NCBI RefSeq assembly: GCF_014805825.1
Contig: NZ_CP061941.1
Location: forward strand, 1,116,001 to 1,180,000
Length of the DNA stretch: 64,000 nt
Direction of reading: 5' to 3'
Source of the DNA: Marinomonas algicola
GTDB taxonomy: Bacteria; Pseudomonadota; Gammaproteobacteria; Pseudomonadales; Marinomonadaceae
The position numbers were made by a program, and so were the translations under genes. How positions within the stretch are numbered: position 1 is the stretch's first letter; each line of letters opens with the position of its first letter. The notes beneath the pieces were generated by a model that was not told where the DNA came from, searched no databases, and was given only the letters and a program-made list of their open reading frames with translations. Of the stretch, positions 59,740 through 64,000 are shown one piece after another.

Positions 59740-60447
59740 ATGTCCTGCCAGTCTCCAATCGTTGTTGCATTAGATTACCCTACACTTGAAGATGCAATGA
59801 AAATGGCGCAACGTCTAGATCCTTCACAGTGCCGAGTAAAAGTTGGAAAAGAGCTATTTACTCGTGTTGGTCCAGCAATTTTAGATGATTTACATAAATT
59901 AGGGTTTGATATCTTTCTTGATTTAAAATTTCACGATATTCCAAATACAGTAGCAAATGCTGTGGCGGTCGCCGCTCGTGCTGGGGTATGGATGGTTAAT
60001 GTCCATGCCTCTGGTGGCCGAAAAATGATGGAAGCGTCAGCAAATAGGCTGCAAGCCATACAAGATGCAAATACTTTATTGATTGCTGTTACCGTTCTTA
60101 CGAGTATGGATCAACAGGATTTATCTGAGATTGGTATTGATGCGTCTCCACAGGAACAGGTGCAACGATTGGCTCGTTTAGCCAAATCCTCTGGTATGGA
60201 TGGCGTGGTGTGTTCTGCTCAAGAGTCGTCTGTTCTTGCTCAGGAATTAGGTAAGGATTTTTGTTTGGTGACTCCTGGTATCCGGCCTACAGGGAGCGAC
60301 AAAGGGGATCAGAAGCGTATTATGACACCAGCAGAAGCAATGATAGCAGGAAGCCATTATTTGGTCATGGGGCGTCCGATTACCCAGGCAACAGATCCAG
60401 TCTCTGTATTGCGTAAGGTTAATGCTGAGTTGGGGATCTTAGTTTAA
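59740..60447 (+). CDS. pyrF: Orotidine 5'-phosphate decarboxylase
   Basis: 235 residues. The catalytic Lys-Asp array lies in [20 protein letters not shown] (~56-75); [18 protein letters not shown] is the phosphate-binding end. It makes UMP from OMP. It follows lapB by 58 bases, the order usual in gammaproteobacteria, and is ended by a hairpin terminator. Confidence 0.97.
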   Translation: MSCQSPIVVALDYPTLEDAMKMAQRLDPSQCRVKVGKELFTRVGPAILDDLHKLGFDIFLDLKFHDIPNTVANAVAVAARAGVWMVNVHASGGRKMMEASANRLQAIQDANTLLIAVTVLTSMDQQDLSEIGIDASPQEQVQRLARLAKSSGMDGVVCSAQESSVLAQELGKDFCLVTPGIRPTGSDKGDQKRIMTPAEAMIAGSHYLVMGRPITQATDPVSVLRKVNAELGILV

Positions 60448-60510
60448 TTTACCGTTTTGAATAGCATAAAAGGGCTTGTTTCTATTAAAAAACTTCCCTA
60501 TGATTCCTAG

Positions 60511-60545
60511 ACAGCTTACATGGAGTAGGCTGTTTATTCTTTTTA
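60511..60545 (+). terminator. Terminator after pyrF
   Basis: ACAGCTTAC pairs over 9 bp with GTAGGCTGT (one G-U) around ATGGA, followed by a T-rich run. Confidence 0.65.
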
Positions 60546-60604
60546 TCCAGCGATGATCTTGTGATTGAAAGAATAACATTATGATAGTTAAAAGGAGTTT
60601 ATCG

Positions 60605-60955
60605 ATGTTAATGTTAAAAAAACCAACTGTTCAGTTGTCTTTCGTCTTAAAAAAATTTGCTTTGTTTTGTGTGTTTCTTCCTTCGCTTTTTCTTAACGCT
60701 TACGCGGTTTCACCGCTTAATATTAATTCTGCAACCGCAGAGCAATTATCAGCGGTGCTATCCGGTGTAGGTGACGCTAAGGCGAAAGCCATTGTGGCCT
60801 TCAGGGATCAAAATGGACCTTTTGAATCCATTGAAGAATTGACCAAGGTGAAGGGCATTGGCAACGCATTGTTGCAGAGAAATAAAGGCTTTATTGCTGT
60901 TATAGATACTGCGTTAACCTCACATTCAGAAACCTTAGAAGAGGCGGTTCCGTAG
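60605..60955 (+). CDS. ComEA-like helix-hairpin-helix DNA-binding protein
   Basis: 116 residues from ATG 60605, preceded by AAGGAG at seven bases; an upstream in-frame ATG at 60581 covers that site and is unlikely. A signal peptide or anchor (about 1-37, ending NAYA) precedes one helix-hairpin-helix domain (about 40-100: INSATAEQLSAVLSGVGD then KGIGNALLQ). Such proteins bind incoming double-stranded DNA in the periplasm during transformation, but here the domain alone does not prove competence. Confidence 0.85.
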   Translation: MLMLKKPTVQLSFVLKKFALFCVFLPSLFLNAYAVSPLNINSATAEQLSAVLSGVGDAKAKAIVAFRDQNGPFESIEELTKVKGIGNALLQRNKGFIAVIDTALTSHSETLEEAVP

Positions 60956-60986
60956 TCATATTCATCGTTTGTTGTGGCTCAAAGCT

Positions 60987-61036
60987 CAATACTGATGGCG
61001 CAAGGGCGATTGATTTGTCATCAGTATTGTCTTTCT
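60987..61036. terminator. Terminator between comEA and the SulP gene
   Basis: CAATACTGATG pairs over 11 bp with CATCAGTATTG around a 21-base loop. A short T-rich tail follows, and it is convergent between the two genes. Confidence 0.55.
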
Positions 61037-61038
61037 TA

Positions 61039-62763
61039 TTATGTTGGATGCGTATTGTTTAGAATGGATTGAACCGCCTGATATTGAGTTAAATATACAT
61101 TACCGCTCAAATGTTTTATTAAATCAGATTCTTTTAGTTTATCCATGACAGGGCCTTTTACCTCTGAAAGATGCAGCTTTATATTGGCTGACTGAAGTCG
61201 ATCGGAAATGGCCTCTAAACTATCCAATGCGCTGGCATCGATCATATTAATGGCCGTACACATTAATATGACATCCGTTACATTAGGCTTCTCTGCAACA
61301 AGGGCGGCCACCTTATCTTCCATGACTCTTGCATTCGCAAAATATAGGTTTTCATCTACTCTCAGTGTCAAGATTGATTCATGTACTTCAACATTAAACC
61401 GTTCTACATTTCTAAAGTGCTCGGTTCCAGTCACTTGTCCAACAACCGCTATATGTGGATGGCTGGTATGCCATAAAAACATTAATATCGACAAGCCTAC
61501 TCCTGTCGTAATACCCACTTCAACACCATAAAAAAGTACAGCCATAATGGTTCCTATCATGGCTACTGAATCGTGCTTTGAATAACCCCAAACGTCTTTT
61601 ATGGCTTTTAGATCAACCAAAGACAATACCGCTACAATGATTGTGGCCGAGAGCACGGCTTTAGGTAAGAAGTAAAAGAGTGATGTAAAAAAAGTCAACG
61701 CCATTAAAATAAGGATGGCTGAAAAGACTCCTGTCATGGGCGTTTTTGCGCCGGCATCAAAGCTCACTACTGAGCGAGAAAAACCGCCAGTTACTGGAAA
61801 GCCTGAGCTGAGTGAGGAGGCAATGTTGGCGCAGCCTAACCCGATAAGTTCTTGGTTTGGATTGATGCTCTGACGTTGTTTGGCGGCAAAAGACTGGGCC
61901 ACCGAAACGGATTCAACGAATCCAACAATACTAATGAGTGCCGCTGAGGGTAGGAGCAACATCACTTGATCGTAACTTAAATCAGGTAATTGCAATGAAG
62001 GAAACCCTGTTGGCACAGAGCCAACTACACCAATGCCTATGGTATCCAATGCAAAAAACGAGACGATCAAAGTGGATAAAATGACAACAATAACAGGGCC
62101 TGTTTTACTTAGTAGTGATGCCGTCTGCTTAGCGAAACCCAATCGTATTAATACGGTAGCTAAATAGAATCTCAAAAACAGTAATACTGTAATAGACGTT
62201 ACCCCTAGAGTAAAAGTCGGTAAATGGGCCGTTGTTATCTGCATAAAAAGAGCAGGAATGACCTCCATCAGAGCGTGTCCTTCGATCGAAATACCTAAAA
62301 TATGTTTCATTTGGCTGATGGCAATGACGATGGCTGATGCGGTTATAAAGCCTGAAATCACTGGGTGGCTGAGTAGATTAGCGAAGAACCCTAATTTTAA
62401 TCCCCCTAATAAAATTAAAAAAAGACCTGATATCACCGACAGTAAAATAGCGACGGCTACATATTCTTCAGAACCTGGAATAGCAAAGCTCGCAGCGGCG
62501 GTGCCTGTCATCATAGACACTACCGCCACTGGGCCAACGGCTAAGGTGCGACTTGATCCAAATACAGCATAAGCGATTAAGGGTAAAATGCTGGCATACA
62601 GCCCCATCGATAGCGGTAAGCCTGCCAACATGGCATACGCTAAACTTTGAGGAATGAGCATGATCGTTACAACTAAGCTGGCTAACACATCCGCGCTAAC
62701 GTCGGTTTTATTATAGGTTCTCAACCAAACCAGAGCGGGTAGCCATTTTTCGACATTCTTCAT
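61039..62763 (-). CDS. SulP-family anion permease with STAS domain
   Basis: 574 residues. About 12-14 membrane segments (1-420), with LIPQSLAYAMLAGLPLSMGLY and FSRSVVSFDAGAKTPMTGV as family signatures, then a cytosolic STAS domain (about 440-560). The substrate is sulfate, bicarbonate or a related anion. The gene is preceded on the same strand by a persulfide-dioxygenase-like gene 47 bases away, so it may export sulfate or sulfite from sulfide oxidation. Confidence 0.9.
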   Translation of the reverse strand: MKNVEKWLPALVWLRTYNKTDVSADVLASLVVTIMLIPQSLAYAMLAGLPLSMGLYASILPLIAYAVFGSSRTLAVGPVAVVSMMTGTAAASFAIPGSEEYVAVAILLSVISGLFLILLGGLKLGFFANLLSHPVISGFITASAIVIAISQMKHILGISIEGHALMEVIPALFMQITTAHLPTFTLGVTSITVLLFLRFYLATVLIRLGFAKQTASLLSKTGPVIVVILSTLIVSFFALDTIGIGVVGSVPTGFPSLQLPDLSYDQVMLLLPSAALISIVGFVESVSVAQSFAAKQRQSINPNQELIGLGCANIASSLSSGFPVTGGFSRSVVSFDAGAKTPMTGVFSAILILMALTFFTSLFYFLPKAVLSATIIVAVLSLVDLKAIKDVWGYSKHDSVAMIGTIMAVLFYGVEVGITTGVGLSILMFLWHTSHPHIAVVGQVTGTEHFRNVERFNVEVHESILTLRVDENLYFANARVMEDKVAALVAEKPNVTDVILMCTAINMIDASALDSLEAISDRLQSANIKLHLSEVKGPVMDKLKESDLIKHLSGNVYLTQYQAVQSILNNTHPT

Positions 62764-62810
62764 AGTGCTTCAGCCACCATATTTGTTAAAGTACATTCTC
62801 TAAAGTGCGA

Positions 62811-63686
62811 CTAGCCAAGATTGATCGGCGTCTTTAAGTAACTAACGCCGTTTTTTTCTGGTTCAGGCATGTTTCCCGCTCTCATATTAATTTGCACAGA
62901 AGGCCAAATTAGTTTGGGCATGGACAGGGTTTTATCCTTCTTTTTTCGCATCTCGCAAAACATGGCTTCATCAATTTTATGATTAATGTGAATGTTGTTA
63001 CGCTTCTGCTCATCAATCGTTGATTCCCAAGCAAATACGTTTCTATTCTCCGCTTTATAATCATGACAGGTAAACACTCTTGTTGTGGCTGGCAGTGATA
63101 GAATTTTTTGGATGGATTGATACAATTCAGAGACGTTACCACCTGGAAAGTCACAACGAGCGGTACCAAAATCTGGCATAAACAAGGTATCTCCTACAAA
63201 ACATGCGTCTTCAATGACATAGGTTACGCAAGCGGGTGTATGACCAGGGGTATGAAGAATAGAGAAGTGTCTATCTCCTAATGACAGTTGATCACCTTCG
63301 GATACTAAAACATCGAACTGAGAGCCATCTCGTAAAAAGCTCGTCTCTACATTAAGCAACTCTCCAAACGTTTGTTGGACGAGTTTGATACGATTACCGA
63401 TGACAATTTGCCCCCCCAAGTGCTTTTTTAAATAAGGTGCAGCGGATAAATGATCGGCGTGCACATGGGTTTCCATGATCCATTTTAGTGTTAATCCTTG
63501 CTTTTTGATGGACTCGATTAATTGATCTGCTAACAGCGTGCTTGTTTGTCCAGAGGCTTGATCAAAATTCAAAACGGAATCGATAACGGCGCACTCGTGA
63601 GTCTCTGGATGGCTCACTAAGTAGGTCACTGTGAAGGTAGTTTCGTCAAAAAATGCCTGAATTGAAGGGGTGTGAATCGTTTTCAT
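62811..63686 (-). CDS. Persulfide dioxygenase-like MBL-fold hydrolase
   Basis: 291 residues from ATG 63686, which has AAGGTG five bases before it; the longer frame to 63842 adds 52 residues without family character. Metal motif HVHADHLSA (~near 70) is HxHxDH, followed by HTPGHTPACVTY and VGDTLFMPDFGTARCDFPGG, the ETHE1/Blh pattern with Asp bridging iron. It oxidises glutathione persulfide to sulfite in this family. It sits before the SulP permease on the same strand; the sulfur-detoxification role is inferred. Confidence 0.85.
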   Translation of the reverse strand: MKTIHTPSIQAFFDETTFTVTYLVSHPETHECAVIDSVLNFDQASGQTSTLLADQLIESIKKQGLTLKWIMETHVHADHLSAAPYLKKHLGGQIVIGNRIKLVQQTFGELLNVETSFLRDGSQFDVLVSEGDQLSLGDRHFSILHTPGHTPACVTYVIEDACFVGDTLFMPDFGTARCDFPGGNVSELYQSIQKILSLPATTRVFTCHDYKAENRNVFAWESTIDEQKRNNIHINHKIDEAMFCEMRKKKDKTLSMPKLIWPSVQINMRAGNMPEPEKNGVSYLKTPINLG

Positions 63687-63851
63687 AAAATCACCTTGGG
63701 TTATAAGCTTATTCTTTAATGGTATATTAGTTTTATTTAATATAGAACCCCGATCCTTAGAGCAATTCGTCACAAAAAAATAATTGTAGATGCTTTTTCG
63801 TTGTAAGAAGTTTTTAATTGGTGATGTTGTCATGCGTTGCAAGCGTTTTTT

Positions 63852-63871
63852 TACTGTTCAAAAAGACAGTA
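63852..63871. promoter_or_regulatory. LexA (SOS) box before uvrB
   Basis: TACTGTTCAAAAAGACAGTA is a perfect TACTGT-N8-ACAGTA match to the gammaproteobacterial SOS box, 58 bases before the uvrB start. Confidence 0.85.
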
Positions 63872-63929
63872 TTCTACTCAAGTTTTTGTTAAGCTTATTA
63901 CATCGAAAATTTATTAATAGGAAACGACT

Positions 63930-64000
63930 GTGTCGAATGAGTTTAGCCTTGTCTCTGATTATTCTCCTGCGGGGGATCAGCCTGCCGCGATTGAAAAACT
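63930..64000 (+). CDS. uvrB: Excinuclease ABC subunit B, N-terminal start
   Basis: Partial, running off the right edge. The start is GTG at 63930 with AGGAA upstream; the 23 residues visible begin VSNEFSLVSDYSPAGDQP, and YSPAGDQPAAI is the conserved UvrB start. The perfect LexA box upstream supports it. UvrB is the damage-verification helicase of nucleotide excision repair. Confidence 0.92.
   Translation, partial: MSNEFSLVSDYSPAGDQPAAIEK

Noticed and set aside
63687..63842. Extra 52 codons for the MBL-fold hydrolase
   Set aside because: No family similarity, and a ribosome binding site precedes ATG 63686.

Overview
The window is a stretch of chromosome from a marine gammaproteobacterium, most likely Marinomonas or a close relative in Oceanospirillales. 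This rests on my impression of the 16S and 23S rRNA, the ihfB-lapA-lapB-pyrF order, the full RecBCD set, a LexA box of the gammaproteobacterial type, and the choline and malonate catabolism genes. No IS element, prophage, integrase or CRISPR array was found. It reads as ordinary core genome interleaved with nutrient-use operons.

Layout. (a) 1-4405: start of a cytochrome bd oxidase gene (cydA/cioA, running off the left edge) with a 33-codon ORF before it, divergent from a membrane histidine kinase / sigma-54 response regulator pair. (b) 4427-10043: xseA, guaB, guaA, sfsA. (c) 10044-15950: an rRNA operon whose 16S-23S spacer has no tRNA gene, ending in two tandem 5S genes each with its own terminator. 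(d) 16086-22548: a malonate operon: GntR repressor, TRAP transporter (P, Q, M), malonyl-CoA decarboxylase and malonyl-CoA synthetase, with a 12-bp palindrome in the divergent promoter. (e) 22906-27743: AEC transporter, Gfo/Idh/MocA oxidoreductase with a His-rich tail, YceH, sterol-desaturase-like hydroxylase, PatB/MalY-like lyase.

(f) 27970-38387: a choline and choline-O-sulfate region. betI and an ABC transporter (choX, choW, choV) are followed by a LysR regulator, an MFS transporter, galU, then choline sulfatase betC and a second, orphan choline-binding protein. The model is that BetC cuts choline-O-sulfate to choline and sulfate; the Cho transporter imports choline; BetI controls uptake. 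The betBA genes that would oxidise choline to betaine are not in the window. (g) 38489-41510: tRNA-Leu(CAA), a flavoprotein, an EAL-HDOD protein, tRNA-Ala(GGC). (h) 41654-50929: recC-recB-recD with overlapping genes. (i) 51063-57590: trpS, a Tim44-domain protein, cheW, gsk, moeB-like, trxB, ppa. (j) 57801-60955: ihfB, lapA, lapB, pyrF, comEA-like. (k) 61039-64000: a SulP permease and a persulfide-dioxygenase-like protein, then a perfect LexA box and the first codons of uvrB.

I did not find a clearly new biological system. The points most worth checking are the small ORF upstream of cydA, mutually exclusive hairpins before cheW, the tandem 5S units with compensatory terminator changes, the split choline-sulfate module with an orphan binding protein, and the His-rich tail on the oxidoreductase. 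Many start sites were moved from the longest ORF to a start with a better ribosome binding site or operon overlap; these are stated in each entry.
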